Assembly: GCF_902859895.1 (NCBI RefSeq)
Contig: NZ_CADIKM010000017.1
Coordinates: forward strand, 1-64,000
Length of the DNA: 64,000 nucleotides
Direction of reading: 5' to 3'
Source of the DNA: Pararobbsia alpina
Lineage (GTDB): Bacteria; Pseudomonadota; Gammaproteobacteria; Burkholderiales; Burkholderiaceae
Positions 7,088 through 15,460 of this stretch are shown here, in pieces. The notes beneath the pieces are model-generated. The model saw only the letters and a program-made list of their open reading frames with translations. It made no database searches and was not told where the DNA came from. The translations under genes were made by a program, and so were the position numbers. Each line of letters starts with the position of its first letter. Positions within the stretch are counted from its first letter, which is position 1.

Positions 7088-8113
7088 TTATTCGTCTTGC
7101 GACCCGTGACGCGGGATGCGACCGAAGAAGGGATGCTTGGGATCGTTGAACCCCGGCGTCGAAGGGTGGCCGGTGGTGACGAGCGAGTCGACGAAAGCTT
7201 CGTCTTCAGCGCTCAGGCGATAGCTCAAAGCCGGCAGATAGTCGTCCCATTGCGCCTCGGTGCGTGGACCGGCGATAGTCGAGCTGATGTAGCGGCTATT
7301 CAATACCCAGGCAATGGCGAATTGCCCCGCGCTCAAACCGCGCGCCTCAGCATGCTCACGTACGAGGCGAGCCATTTCAAGCGACTCGGACCGCCATTCG
7401 GCCTGCTGCAGACGCCGGTCACCGCGGCCGGCACGTGTGTCGGCAGCAGGGGTGGCGCCCGGCTCATATTTGCCCGTCAGCACGCCGCGCGCAAGCGGGC
7501 TGTACGAGATCACGCCCAGCCCATAGCGATGCGCGGCAGTTAGCTGTTCCGCCTCGGCCTGACGATTCGCAATGTTGTAGAGCGGTTCACTGGCCACCGG
7601 GCCAGCGAGACCCAGGGCCTGGGCGGTATGGCTGAATTCGGCGATCTTCCACGCGCGGTGGTTCGACAGGCCGTAGTAGCGCACTTTGCCGGCCTGGATC
7701 AGATCATTCAACGCACGCACCGTCTCGTCGACCGGTGTGTCGTGATCTTCGGCGTGAAGGTAGAGCAGGTCGATATAGTCGGTATTCAGGCGCTTCAGGC
7801 TGGCTTCGACGGCTCGCATGATGTGTTTGCGCCCCGCGCCGCGCGCATTGACATCGCCGTCGTCGAGCGAGCTGACCAATTTGGTGGCCAACAACCAGCG
7901 ATCGCGCTGCGCAGCAATGCAACGCCCGACCACGCGCTCCGATTCACCACCAGCGTAGACGTCGGCGGTATCGATCGAGTTGACGCCTTGTTCAAGGGCC
8001 TTGTCGACGATGCGTGTCGCGGTTGCTTCGTCGGTAGGGCCGCCGAACATCATTGTGCCCAGGGTCAGCGTTGAAATCTTGATGCCGCTGCGACCGAGTT
8101 GCCGATATTCCAT
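7088..8113 (-). CDS. Aldo/keto reductase
   Basis: A 341-residue NADPH-dependent aldo/keto reductase of the YghZ/Kv-beta-like branch. The N-terminus MEYRQLGRSGIKISTLTLGT is typical. The catalytic tetrad is visible: Asp and Tyr in SIDTADVYAGGESE, Lys in LLATKLV and His in LLYLHAEDHDTP. The cofactor loop follows as YYGLSNH and YSPLARGVL. The ATG at 8113 is chosen because the fold begins there. A copy of the CGTCTAGATG dyad lies 70 bp upstream (8183-8200), the same motif found at the phn promoters, so this enzyme probably belongs to the phosphonate regulon, perhaps reducing an aldehyde released from a phosphonate or its intermediates. Its substrate cannot be read from the sequence. Confidence 0.87.
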   Translation of the reverse strand: MEYRQLGRSGIKISTLTLGTMMFGGPTDEATATRIVDKALEQGVNSIDTADVYAGGESERVVGRCIAAQRDRWLLATKLVSSLDDGDVNARGAGRKHIMRAVEASLKRLNTDYIDLLYLHAEDHDTPVDETVRALNDLIQAGKVRYYGLSNHRAWKIAEFSHTAQALGLAGPVASEPLYNIANRQAEAEQLTAAHRYGLGVISYSPLARGVLTGKYEPGATPAADTRAGRGDRRLQQAEWRSESLEMARLVREHAEARGLSAGQFAIAWVLNSRYISSTIAGPRTEAQWDDYLPALSYRLSAEDEAFVDSLVTTGHPSTPGFNDPKHPFFGRIPRHGSQDE

Positions 8114-8182
8114 GTCTGATCTATTTCCGTAGTTGAGAGGATGCCAACCCATTCTAGAAACCTCGCATGACAGGTCAGTGAA

Positions 8183-8200
8183 GATCCAGACGTCTAGATG
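8183..8200. promoter_or_regulatory. Candidate PhnF operator, site 1
   Basis: GATCCAGACGTCTAGATG. The right ten bases (CGTCTAGATG) are identical in all four sites of the window; the left half is degenerate here. It sits 70 bp upstream of the aldo/keto reductase ATG on the minus strand. PhnF as the ligand is inferred from the phn genes beside the other three copies. Confidence 0.55.
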
Positions 8201-8297
8201 AGTAGAGTTTCAACATGACACTCACGCTGGATCGACGAGCCATGCAAGGCTTTGTGTCCGTCACGGTGAGAAGCGCACTCTCGTGTGCTCCGCCGTG

Positions 8298-8954
8298 TTA
8301 CCTGTCGTATTTCTCGGCGAACTCGACCGCGGTGAGCGCACGAAAATCGACCAACGCGGCGTCGATCTGCTCGGCACTCCAGTCCCACCATGCGATGCGC
8401 TGCAGGCGTTCCGATGTGTGCTCGTCGACTCGGAAGCGCAGCACCCGCGCCGGTACCCCGACGACGATGCTGAAAGGCGGAACGTCTTTGGTCACGACGG
8501 CTCCCGAGCCGATGGCTGCACCGGTACCGATGCTCACGCCGGGCATGATGATGGCATTGTGGCCGATCCACACATCGTGACCGATCTCGACCCGGTCTTG
8601 TGCACGCCACTTGAAGATGTCGGCGTCGTCGGCGAGGGAGAGCCCGTACGAGCGTGAGCGATAGGTAAAGTGGTGGTGCGTCGCTCGCCATGAAGGGTGG
8701 TTGGGCGGGTTGATGCGCACGCCGGTGGCGATATTCGCGAACTTGCCAATGACCGCGTGGGCGATCTGATTGTCACCCATCGCATAGCCGTAGTCGCCGA
8801 TCACCGATTCGGCGACATGGCTGCGCGGGCCGAGATAGGTGTAGCGGCCGAAGTCGCTGGCGCGAACCACCGCGGTTGGATCGATCTCGGGGTTTTCCGA
8901 CAAGACGCGGCCCTGCGCCCACGGGTCGCCGCCGGCGCCATGGTCAATAAGCAT
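8298..8954 (-). CDS. Phosphonate-cluster hexapeptide-repeat acyltransferase
   Basis: A 218-residue left-handed beta-helix transferase of the kind found in C-P lyase operons (phosphonate metabolism transferase family). Hexapeptide repeats run through the middle ([20 protein letters not shown], then [20 protein letters not shown]), with a catalytic-type His in the HHHFTYRS region. Such enzymes acetylate small molecules; in the phn context acetylation of an aminoalkylphosphonate, as done by PhnO elsewhere, is a plausible role. The ATG at 8954 (MLIDHGAGG) is taken rather than upstream codons that lack the fold. It is the last gene after phnD-phnC-phnE, 114 bp beyond phnE. Confidence 0.82.
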   Translation of the reverse strand: MLIDHGAGGDPWAQGRVLSENPEIDPTAVVRASDFGRYTYLGPRSHVAESVIGDYGYAMGDNQIAHAVIGKFANIATGVRINPPNHPSWRATHHHFTYRSRSYGLSLADDADIFKWRAQDRVEIGHDVWIGHNAIIMPGVSIGTGAAIGSGAVVTKDVPPFSIVVGVPARVLRFRVDEHTSERLQRIAWWDWSAEQIDAALVDFRALTAVEFAEKYDR

Positions 8955-9068
8955 AAGGTTTCTCGTATTTCGATGATGAGGGAGATGGCGCGGGCCTGAG
9001 CGGCGCGCCATCCCTGGAGTTGACACGTCAGGTAAGGGCATACGGCGGCCAGGCCGTCCGCCCCGCGC

Positions 9069-9869
9069 TCACATGACCAGGCTGCGCAGGTAAGCGGAAA
9101 TGCGTTCGGCGCAAGCAACCAGGACGAATGTGGCGATCAGCAGGAAGGACACCGTCTGATACTGGAACAAGTTCATCGAGGTCAGCAGCTGGAACCCGAT
9201 ACCGCCCGCACCGACGAAACCGAGCACCAGCGAGGAGCGCAGATTTTCGTCAAAGCGGAACAGTCCGATGCCGAGCAGCGAAGGCAAGACGCCCGGCACG
9301 ACTGCCTGGCTCAACACCTGCATGCGGCCGGCTCCGGTCAGCGTCAACGCTTCGACAGGGCCCATGTCCATGTCTTCGATCACTTCGGCAAACAGCCGCC
9401 CAAGCATGCCGACCGAATGAACCGCGAGCGCAAGCGCCCCCGGAAAGGGTCCCAGCCCGACCGCGGTAACGAACACCAGTGCCCAAACCAGATCGGGCAC
9501 CGCTCGCGTGACGCCGATCACCGCACGCGCGATGTAGTAAAGGGGCATCGCCGGCGTCACGTTTGCGGCGGCCAGGATCGCCAGCGGGAAGGCCAGAAGC
9601 ACCCCGAACACGGTGCCGAAAATCGCGAGGTCGATCGTCTCGAGAATGGGCCGTAGATTCGGGACGAACTCATCGAATGCCGGCGGCATGGCGCGCGAAA
9701 AAATGTTGGCCATGCCATGGGCGCCGGTGATCAGATCCTGCGGACGCGCCTGGACGACTATCCATGCCTGCACGAACAGGGCGAGCAGGACGACTACGGC
9801 GCACACCGACCAGAAATTGCGTGCGCGCGACGAGCCGACCGGCGCGTGCATTGGGATAGCCTTACTCAT
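9069..9869 (-). CDS. Phosphonate ABC transporter permease PhnE
   Basis: A 266-residue inner-membrane permease with about six hydrophobic helices (the first is WSVCAVVVLLALFVQAW). The cytoplasmic EAA-type loop reads VEALTLTGAGRMQVLSQAV and contacts the ATPase. The C-terminal FVGAGGIGFQL is characteristic of the PhnE family. With PhnC and PhnD it imports phosphonates across the inner membrane. Its ATG overlaps the phnC stop by 4 nt, indicating coupled translation in the order phnD-phnC-phnE. The sequence is full length with no damage seen. Confidence 0.94.
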   Translation of the reverse strand: MSKAIPMHAPVGSSRARNFWSVCAVVVLLALFVQAWIVVQARPQDLITGAHGMANIFSRAMPPAFDEFVPNLRPILETIDLAIFGTVFGVLLAFPLAILAAANVTPAMPLYYIARAVIGVTRAVPDLVWALVFVTAVGLGPFPGALALAVHSVGMLGRLFAEVIEDMDMGPVEALTLTGAGRMQVLSQAVVPGVLPSLLGIGLFRFDENLRSSLVLGFVGAGGIGFQLLTSMNLFQYQTVSFLLIATFVLVACAERISAYLRSLVM

Positions 9870-10726
9870 GATGCCTCGCCCACATAAAGACTCGCGATCT
9901 GCTCAGCGGAGACTTCTGAAGCCGGCTGGTCGAATTCCAGCTGGCCGCGGCGTAGCCCGACCAGCCTGTCGGCATAGCGCATGGCCAGTTGAGGCTGGTG
10001 CAGCACGCAGACCACCGCGAGACCGTCCTCGGTCGCAAGGCGGCGCAACAGGCGCATGACCTCGTCTGCGGCTTCAGGATCCAGACTGGCGAGCGGCTCG
10101 TCGGCGAGCAATACGTGCGGACGTTGCGCCAGCGCACGGGCAACCGCCACCCGCTGTGCCTGTCCGCCCGAGAGGGTGCCGGCGCGCTGGCCAGCCAGAT
10201 GGAGCAAGCCCACTTCGTTCAGACAGGCCTGCGCCGGTTCGATTTCATTGCGTGGGACGCGCCCAAGCGCCGTTGCCAGCGTCCGGTGCCGGCCCAGCGT
10301 GCCGCAGCAGACGTTCGCGAGCACGCTGCGCCGCTTGACGAGATTGGCGTTCTGGGAAATCAGCGCGAGCGGCAGACGTGCCTGCCGCAGGCCTTCGCCC
10401 GAGAGTGCGACCAAATCGCGTCCTGCAACCTCGACCGAGCCGGCGGTCGGCCGGTTCAGACCGACCACGCACTTCATGAAGGTCGATTTGCCGCTGCCGT
10501 TGCTGCCTAGTACAACGACCACCTCACCGGCATGGACCGACAAGTCAAGGTTGCGCAGCGCGGTGTGACCGTTCCCGTAGCGCATCGTCAGATTGCGGAC
10601 GGCTAATTTGACACCGGGCGCGAGCGCAGCGCGTCGTGTTATGCCGGGTAGGGGGGACCCCGGAGCTGCAACCGGGCGGGCTTGGTCGAGCGGCATGCTG
10701 CCCGAAGCGCTGGACAAAGTATTCAC
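9866..10726 (-). CDS. Phosphonate ABC transporter ATPase PhnC
   Basis: A 286-residue ATP-binding subunit. Walker A is GSNGSGKST, the signature is LSGGQAQRVAVARAL and Walker B is VLLADEPLASLDP, followed by the switch His in VLHQPQLAMRYADR. The N-terminal ~35 residues before the ABC domain are a Pro/Ala-rich extension not usual in PhnC, so a later start is possible; the 4 nt overlap with phnD favours 10726. It energises phosphonate uptake with PhnD and PhnE. Confidence 0.94.
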   Translation of the reverse strand: MNTLSSASGSMPLDQARPVAAPGSPLPGITRRAALAPGVKLAVRNLTMRYGNGHTALRNLDLSVHAGEVVVVLGSNGSGKSTFMKCVVGLNRPTAGSVEVAGRDLVALSGEGLRQARLPLALISQNANLVKRRSVLANVCCGTLGRHRTLATALGRVPRNEIEPAQACLNEVGLLHLAGQRAGTLSGGQAQRVAVARALAQRPHVLLADEPLASLDPEAADEVMRLLRRLATEDGLAVVCVLHQPQLAMRYADRLVGLRRGQLEFDQPASEVSAEQIASLYVGEAS

Positions 10727-11622
10727 AGTTTTGACAAGTCGATGTGGAGGGTAGAGACCAGGTCGCGAATCTGGTTGTAAGCGGCGTCAGATTGCGGAAC
10801 TGTCTTGAGCTCCGGGTTCTGGTTGGACGCCATGAACTTCTGATCGGCTTCCGGCAATTCGTGCAGATCGAGCGAACTCAGCACGCCTGCCAAACGAGCC
10901 TTGAAATCCGCCGGCAGATCGCCGCGGACCGCCAGCGGATCGAGCGGAATCGGCTCCGATTGCCACAGTGTTACGTATGCCGAAGGATCGTACTCACCAT
11001 GTAGCTTGGCGCTGGCAATTTCTTCACTGTTCAATTCACCCGAGTCGACCTTGTGGTTGCGCAGCGCCTCGAACGATGCCGTGTGGCTGCCCGCATAGAT
11101 CGCCTTGACGCCCTTGTCCGGGTCGATGCCGTTTTTGCGCAGACCGAAGGCGGGAAACAGGTGACCGGAGGTGGACGCCGGGTCTGCATACGCGAACGAA
11201 CGGCCGTTGACATCGGCCAGCGTCTTGATGCCCGAGCCGGGCCACGTGACGATGGAGGCGTAGTACGTGGCGGGCTTGCCTTGCGCGCCGGCGAACGTTG
11301 CGACTGCCTCGGCGTGCGCAACCTGATGAGCGAGCACATAGCCGAGCGGGCCGAATTCGGCAAATTCCAGCCTGCCACTGCGCATCGCCTCGATCTCGGC
11401 GTTATAGCCGGTTGCGACGTAGATCTGCACCGTGCAGCCGAGCTTGCTGCCGATCAGCTTGGCGATGTCCCCGTAGACCGGCAGCATGCGCTGCGCCGAT
11501 TCGTAGGGCTCGACCCCAAAGCGAATCACGCCGTCATTCGGACAGTCGCTCGCGGCATGTGCCGCACCGGAGATGAGACTCGCAGCAAACGCCGCGGCAG
11601 CTAAAACTTTGGATACCTTCAT
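10723..11622 (-). CDS. Phosphonate-binding periplasmic protein PhnD
   Basis: A 299-residue substrate-binding protein with a clear signal peptide (MKVSKVLAAAAFAASLISGA, cleavage after AHA). The mature part has the PhnD/PhoD-type motifs VIRFGVEPYESAQRMLPVY, LEFAEFGPLGYVLAHQV (ligand pocket) and FAYADPASTSGHLFPAFGL. The last is the Ser/Thr-rich loop that binds the phosphonate group. It is the first gene of the transporter operon. A copy of the CGTCTAGATG dyad lies 145 bp upstream and a weak Pho-box-like repeat lies between the two, consistent with induction by phosphate starvation and phosphonate availability. Confidence 0.94.
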   Translation of the reverse strand: MKVSKVLAAAAFAASLISGAAHAASDCPNDGVIRFGVEPYESAQRMLPVYGDIAKLIGSKLGCTVQIYVATGYNAEIEAMRSGRLEFAEFGPLGYVLAHQVAHAEAVATFAGAQGKPATYYASIVTWPGSGIKTLADVNGRSFAYADPASTSGHLFPAFGLRKNGIDPDKGVKAIYAGSHTASFEALRNHKVDSGELNSEEIASAKLHGEYDPSAYVTLWQSEPIPLDPLAVRGDLPADFKARLAGVLSSLDLHELPEADQKFMASNQNPELKTVPQSDAAYNQIRDLVSTLHIDLSKL

Positions 11623-11748
11623 AGTTTCCTCGAGTTAAATGACCCGCGTAAAAGGCGATGCAACGATCAATCCCGCGGTCCGTGCTGCTGTCTGTTCAGG
11701 TAGCAGCACGGGCCAACCGTCCAACCCGTCAAATTCTAGGAATCCTAT

Positions 11749-11766
11749 GTGACACATCAGTGTATT
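11749..11766 (-). promoter_or_regulatory. Weak Pho-box-like repeat upstream of phnD
   Basis: On the plus strand GTGACAC is followed after 4 nt by GTGTATT, giving an 11 bp periodicity like the two halves of a PhoB box read in the phnD direction. One half matches CTGTCAC well (GTGTCAC); the other is poor. It abuts candidate PhnF site 2. Tentative. Confidence 0.3.
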
Positions 11767-11784
11767 CATGGAAACGTCTAGATG
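11767..11784. promoter_or_regulatory. Candidate PhnF operator, site 2
   Basis: CATGGAAACGTCTAGATG, sharing the invariant CGTCTAGATG and the outer CAT of the dyad. It lies 145 bp upstream of the phnD start on the minus strand, in the 244 bp gap between phnM1 and phnD. Confidence 0.6.
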
Positions 11785-11866
11785 AATTTTTTGCCACCTT
11801 CCAGCCGACGGACACACGATGAAGCGCCGCGGCTCGTCGTGTGTCCGATTGCAGCGCATAGCGTGC

Positions 11867-13000
11867 TTAGACGATCCGCTCGCCTGCTCGATAGGTCGCG
11901 CGGGGTACGGGTAGCGCATCGTGCATCCTCACGCGGACGCAGTCGGCCCGCAAGCCGGGTGCGATAGCGCCACGGTCGTGCAACCCCACGGTGCGAGCCG
12001 GATGTGCGGAGACGGTCGCCATGGCGCGCGGTAGTGTCCAGCCTGCCTTGTCGACGAGTTCGAAGGCCGCGCTCAGGAGACTCGACGGCACATAGTCCGA
12101 CGACAGGATATCGAGCAGGTCCGCCTTCGCGAGTTCGAGCGCCGATACGTTGCCCGAGTGCGAACCGCCCCGCACGATATTCGGTGCGCCCATGATTGTC
12201 GCGATCCCATGCTGGCGCGCGGCTTCGGCGGCGATTCGCGTGGTCGGGAATTCAGCCAGCGCGATGCCCTCGGCGGCGGCCTGTTCGACATGTTCGACGA
12301 GCGTGTCGTCGTGGCTGGCCACGGGCACATTCAGTGCCGTGCAACGCGCGACGATCTTGCGACGGTTCTGGTCGGCATAGCGCTCCTGTCCGTCCGAGAG
12401 TTCGGCAACGACGGCGGCGAAGCGTTCGTCGGTCAGTTTGCCGTGCCGTTCCTGCCATCGGCGCCATGCGTCGCGGTCATGCCATTGACGCTGGCCCGGC
12501 GTGTGATCCATCACCGAAGCGAGCCGCAGCAAGGGATGCGTTTGCAAGGATTCGAAAACGTCGACGACGTCGGGTGCGGCGATTTCGCAGCGCAGGTGCA
12601 GGAAATGTTCTGCACGCAGCAACTGACGCTCGGACAAGCGCGCGAGTGCTTGCGTGCACTGCGTCTGCAGTTCGCGCTCGTGCATGTCCACTTCTGAACG
12701 CGCACCGATTCTGAGTGAATCGAAGACGGTCGTGATGCCAGCAGCGGCGACCTGCGCATCGTGCATCACGAACGCCGCATCGATATTCCATCGCACGCCC
12801 GGGCGTGGCGCAAGATGCTTCTCGAGATTGTCCGTGTGCAGTTCGATCAAGCCCGGCAACAGATAGTCGCCATCCCAGTCTTCGGCTTCGCGCGCGGAGG
12901 TGGTGCCACGTTCCAAGTCGCGGATGAGCCCGTCTTCGATACGCACCGTTCCGATAAATTCTTCGTCTCGCGTGACGACGCGAGCGTTCCTGATCAGCAT
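11867..13000 (-). CDS. PhnM, ribose 1-methylphosphonate 5-triphosphate diphosphatase (copy 1)
   Basis: A 377-residue amidohydrolase. The metal-binding entry motif is LIELHTDNLEKHLAPRPG; later conserved segments are SVMDHTPGQRQW, VASHDDTLVEH and SSDYVPSSLL. PhnM removes pyrophosphate from alkylphosphonate ribose triphosphate, supplying the substrate of the PhnJ C-P lyase. The start at 13000 is chosen because GGAG stands 7 nt before that ATG, whereas the ATG six bases upstream has only one base of spacing. This copy is transcribed alone, with its own upstream region carrying a PhnF-type dyad and a Pho box, and is collinear with the second copy at 13539-14672. Confidence 0.92.
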   Translation of the reverse strand: MLIRNARVVTRDEEFIGTVRIEDGLIRDLERGTTSAREAEDWDGDYLLPGLIELHTDNLEKHLAPRPGVRWNIDAAFVMHDAQVAAAGITTVFDSLRIGARSEVDMHERELQTQCTQALARLSERQLLRAEHFLHLRCEIAAPDVVDVFESLQTHPLLRLASVMDHTPGQRQWHDRDAWRRWQERHGKLTDERFAAVVAELSDGQERYADQNRRKIVARCTALNVPVASHDDTLVEHVEQAAAEGIALAEFPTTRIAAEAARQHGIATIMGAPNIVRGGSHSGNVSALELAKADLLDILSSDYVPSSLLSAAFELVDKAGWTLPRAMATVSAHPARTVGLHDRGAIAPGLRADCVRVRMHDALPVPRATYRAGERIV

Positions 13001-13267
13001 CGACATACTCCGTATTTTTGTAGACCTAAGCGTGGTGCTGCAATATGGCGCAGCGGTGTTGTAATCCGAAGCGGTGCAGCGGCGCGATTCCTGACGCTGG
13101 CCAGATTGATGCATTGCTGCTCGCCCTCGGAAGGCGGTGCGGGCTTGCTCAGGCGATCGAATGCGGGAGCGGTTACGTCGTCCATCGTGCGGCTGAGGCA
13201 GGCGAAGCGGGCGTGGTTCGCATCGTGCTTCTCCTGCTGCTTCAAAGAGCGGTAGTCGGCATTTGCC

Positions 13268-13285
13268 CATCTAATCGTCTAGATG
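13268..13285. promoter_or_regulatory. Candidate PhnF operator, site 3 (perfect dyad)
   Basis: CATCTAATCGTCTAGATG: CATCTA and TAGATG are perfect inverted repeats around a 6 bp spacer, the most symmetric of the four sites. HutC/GntR-type regulators such as PhnF bind dyads of this size. It lies 268 bp upstream of the ATG of phnM copy 1. Confidence 0.65.
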
Positions 13286-13392
13286 ACGTGTCGTAAATTC
13301 AATCTGACCCGTTTTCGCACGCCAGGCGCTTCAATCTTTTATACGGCTTGCACAGTAAATATGCGACGGCAACGTCATTTGAACGGACCGAA

Positions 13393-13410
13393 GTGACAGC
13401 ACCGTGACAG
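13393..13410 (-). promoter_or_regulatory. Pho box upstream of phnM copy 1
   Basis: On the minus strand the sequence reads CTGTCACGGTGCTGTCAC: two copies of CTGTCAC spaced 11 bp start to start, the exact arrangement of the PhoB box (CTGTCAT, 4 bp, CTGTCAC). It is oriented toward phnM copy 1, about 390 bp upstream of its start. A long leader or an intermediate promoter would be needed. Confidence 0.6.
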
Positions 13411-13488
13411 CGCTCGACTCGAGCCGGCCGGTATATTTCGCCTTGTCTCGGATGTTTGCGATCACCTTGCCGCCCACCTTGAGTTTTC

Positions 13489-13511
13489 GGTCCCTGCGCA
13501 GGGCAGGGACC
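13489..13511 (-). terminator. Hairpin after phnM copy 2
   Basis: GGTCCCTGC and GCAGGGACC form a perfect 9 bp stem around a 5 nt loop, 28 bp beyond the phnM copy 2 stop. There is no T-run on the minus strand, so it is either a weak or factor-assisted terminator or an mRNA 3' stabilising structure. Confidence 0.4.
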
Positions 13512-13538
13512 CCGATAAGATGGGCGGCTTGGCCGCGC

Positions 13539-14672
13539 TCACGCGACGCGTCGCCCTGCGACGAAGGTGCTGCGTGGCACGGGCAGCCGGTCCTGCAGCG
13601 CCACGCGGACGAAGTCGGCCCTGAGTCCCGGCGCGATGACTCCGCGGTCCACGAGACCTGCCGCCCTGGCCGGGGCCGACGATACCGTGCGAACAGCCTG
13701 CGACAACGTCCAGCCGGCCTTGTCGACGAGTTCGAATGTGGCGGTCAGCAAACTCGACGGCACATAGTCCGATGACAGGATATCGAGCAGGCCGGCCCTC
13801 GCCAACTCCAGCGCGGACACATTGCCCGAGTGCGAGCCGCCTCGCACGACGTTCGGCGCACCCATGATCGTCGCAATGCCGTGATCCCGTGCCGCCTGTG
13901 CGGCCGCCAGCGTGGTGGGAAACTCGGCCAGAACCATGCCTTCGTCCAGGGCTTCGAGGACATGATCGACGGTGGTGTCGTCGTGGCTTGCAAGCGGGAC
14001 GCCAAGGACACGGCAACGCGCGACGATCTCGGCACGGTGAGCCTGCGCATAGCGCTGCTGGTCATCAGCCAGTTCATTGAGCATCGTGCTCGCCTGTTCG
14101 TCGGTCCATTTGCCGTGACGCTCCTGGTAGCGACGCCATTGGGCCGGATCGTGCCATTGCCGCTGGCCGGGCGTGTGGTCCATCACGGAGACGAGTCGCA
14201 GCAGTGAATGCGAGGCGAGGCGGTCGAAGACTTCAAGCACATCGGCTGACGCGATTTCGCATCGCAGATGCAGGAAGTGATCGACGCGCAGCAAGCCACG
14301 CGCCGCCAGTTGCTCGATCGAGCGGGCGCAGCGGGCCTGTAACTCTGTCTCACGGATCCCCACGCCCGCGCGCGAACCGATCCCGAGTGCATCGAAGACG
14401 GTCGTGATGCCCGCGGTTGCCACTTGCGCATCGTGAACGATGATCGCGGCATCGTGATTCCACAGCACGCCAGGGCGCGGCGCGAGATGCTTTTCAATGT
14501 TGTCGGTGTGCAACTCGACCAGGCCAGGCAGCAGATAGTCCCCGCCCCAGTCCTCGGCTTCGCTGACCGAGGTAGTGCCGGGCGCCACCTCTGCGATACG
14601 TCCACTGGCGACGCGTACCACGCCCGTGAAGTCTTCGTCGTGAGTGACGATTCGCGCGTTTTTGATCAACAT
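13539..14672 (-). CDS. PhnM, ribose 1-methylphosphonate 5-triphosphate diphosphatase (copy 2)
   Basis: A 377-residue amidohydrolase of exactly the same length as copy 1 and clearly homologous along its whole length, roughly 70 percent identical by eye. The motifs are LVELHTDNIEKHLAPRPG, SVMDHTPGQRQW, LASHDDTTVDH and SSDYVPSSLL. This copy is the last gene of the phnG-H-I-J-K-L-M operon; its ATG overlaps the phnL stop. It is therefore the canonical PhnM of the C-P lyase pathway, made in step with PhnJ. All metal-ligand regions look intact in both copies. Confidence 0.94.
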   Translation of the reverse strand: MLIKNARIVTHDEDFTGVVRVASGRIAEVAPGTTSVSEAEDWGGDYLLPGLVELHTDNIEKHLAPRPGVLWNHDAAIIVHDAQVATAGITTVFDALGIGSRAGVGIRETELQARCARSIEQLAARGLLRVDHFLHLRCEIASADVLEVFDRLASHSLLRLVSVMDHTPGQRQWHDPAQWRRYQERHGKWTDEQASTMLNELADDQQRYAQAHRAEIVARCRVLGVPLASHDDTTVDHVLEALDEGMVLAEFPTTLAAAQAARDHGIATIMGAPNVVRGGSHSGNVSALELARAGLLDILSSDYVPSSLLTATFELVDKAGWTLSQAVRTVSSAPARAAGLVDRGVIAPGLRADFVRVALQDRLPVPRSTFVAGRRVA

Positions 14673-15451
14673 GTCTGCAAGGTTTCCATGGTCGTTGCGG
14701 CCTGCCCGGCGGGGGCGTTGAGTGGGATCAGGCGAGTGGCGACGCGTTCGCGCGTGTCTTCGTCGTGAAAAATGCCGACGATCGCCGCGCCGCGCTCGCG
14801 CGCTTCCACGATGAGATCGGCCACCACCTTTCGGTTATCGGCATCGAGCGACGCCGTGGGCTCATCGAGCAAAAGCAGCGGGTGTTCGGCGATCAACCCT
14901 CGCGCGATGTTGATGCGTTGTTGTTCACCACCGGAGAATGTGGCGGGTGCAAGCGTCCACAGACGCCGCGCCACGTTGAGGCGCTCGAGCAGGGTGCCCG
15001 CCCGTACCCGCGCCTCTTCTTCGTCCATGCCGCGCGACACGAGCGGCTCGCTGACGAGATCGAGTGACGACACACGCGGGATGGCGCGCAGGAACTGACT
15101 CACGTAGCCCATGGTGGTGCGGCGCAAGCGGATCACATCGTGCGGCAGTGCTTCCGACAGCGAAAGATGCCGCGATGGCCGGCTGTCATCGCGAATAGAC
15201 ACCGTACCGCGTGTCAGCAGATAGTTTCCATACATACAGCGCAGCAACGTGCTCTTGCCGACACCGGAAGGCCCGGACAACACGACACACTCGCCTCGTT
15301 CGACGTCGAGCGATACGCCGCCCAACGCCGCGATGCGTACTCCGCCCTGCTGGTGCAATGTAAAAGTTTTCTCGACGCCGCGCGCACGCAGCATCAACGC
15401 AGCGCTTGCGGCAAACGCAAGCTCATTGGAAAGATCGGCATTGGCATTCAT
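14666..15451 (-). CDS. C-P lyase accessory ATPase PhnL
   Basis: A 261-residue ABC-type ATPase: Walker A GPSGVGKST, signature FSGGEQQRINIARGL, Walker B LLLLDEPTASLD and switch His in GIFHDEDTRERVA. PhnL is a soluble ABC protein of the C-P lyase complex rather than a transporter subunit. The ~20-residue leader before the ABC fold could mean a slightly later start. It overlaps phnM copy 2 and follows phnK by 9 nt. Confidence 0.93.
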   Translation of the reverse strand: MNANADLSNELAFAASAALMLRARGVEKTFTLHQQGGVRIAALGGVSLDVERGECVVLSGPSGVGKSTLLRCMYGNYLLTRGTVSIRDDSRPSRHLSLSEALPHDVIRLRRTTMGYVSQFLRAIPRVSSLDLVSEPLVSRGMDEEEARVRAGTLLERLNVARRLWTLAPATFSGGEQQRINIARGLIAEHPLLLLDEPTASLDADNRKVVADLIVEARERGAAIVGIFHDEDTRERVATRLIPLNAPAGQAATTMETLQTC

Positions 15452-15460
15452 TCTCGTACC

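Larger units (their letters stand above)
13001..13538. other. Promoter region of phnM copy 1
   Basis: A 538 bp gap between the two phnM genes with no credible coding sequence. It holds a PhnF-type dyad (13268-13285), a Pho box (13393-13410) and a hairpin just after phnM copy 2 (13489-13511), each annotated separately. The separate control region suggests that copy 1 can be expressed independently of the phnG-phnM operon. Confidence 0.6.
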
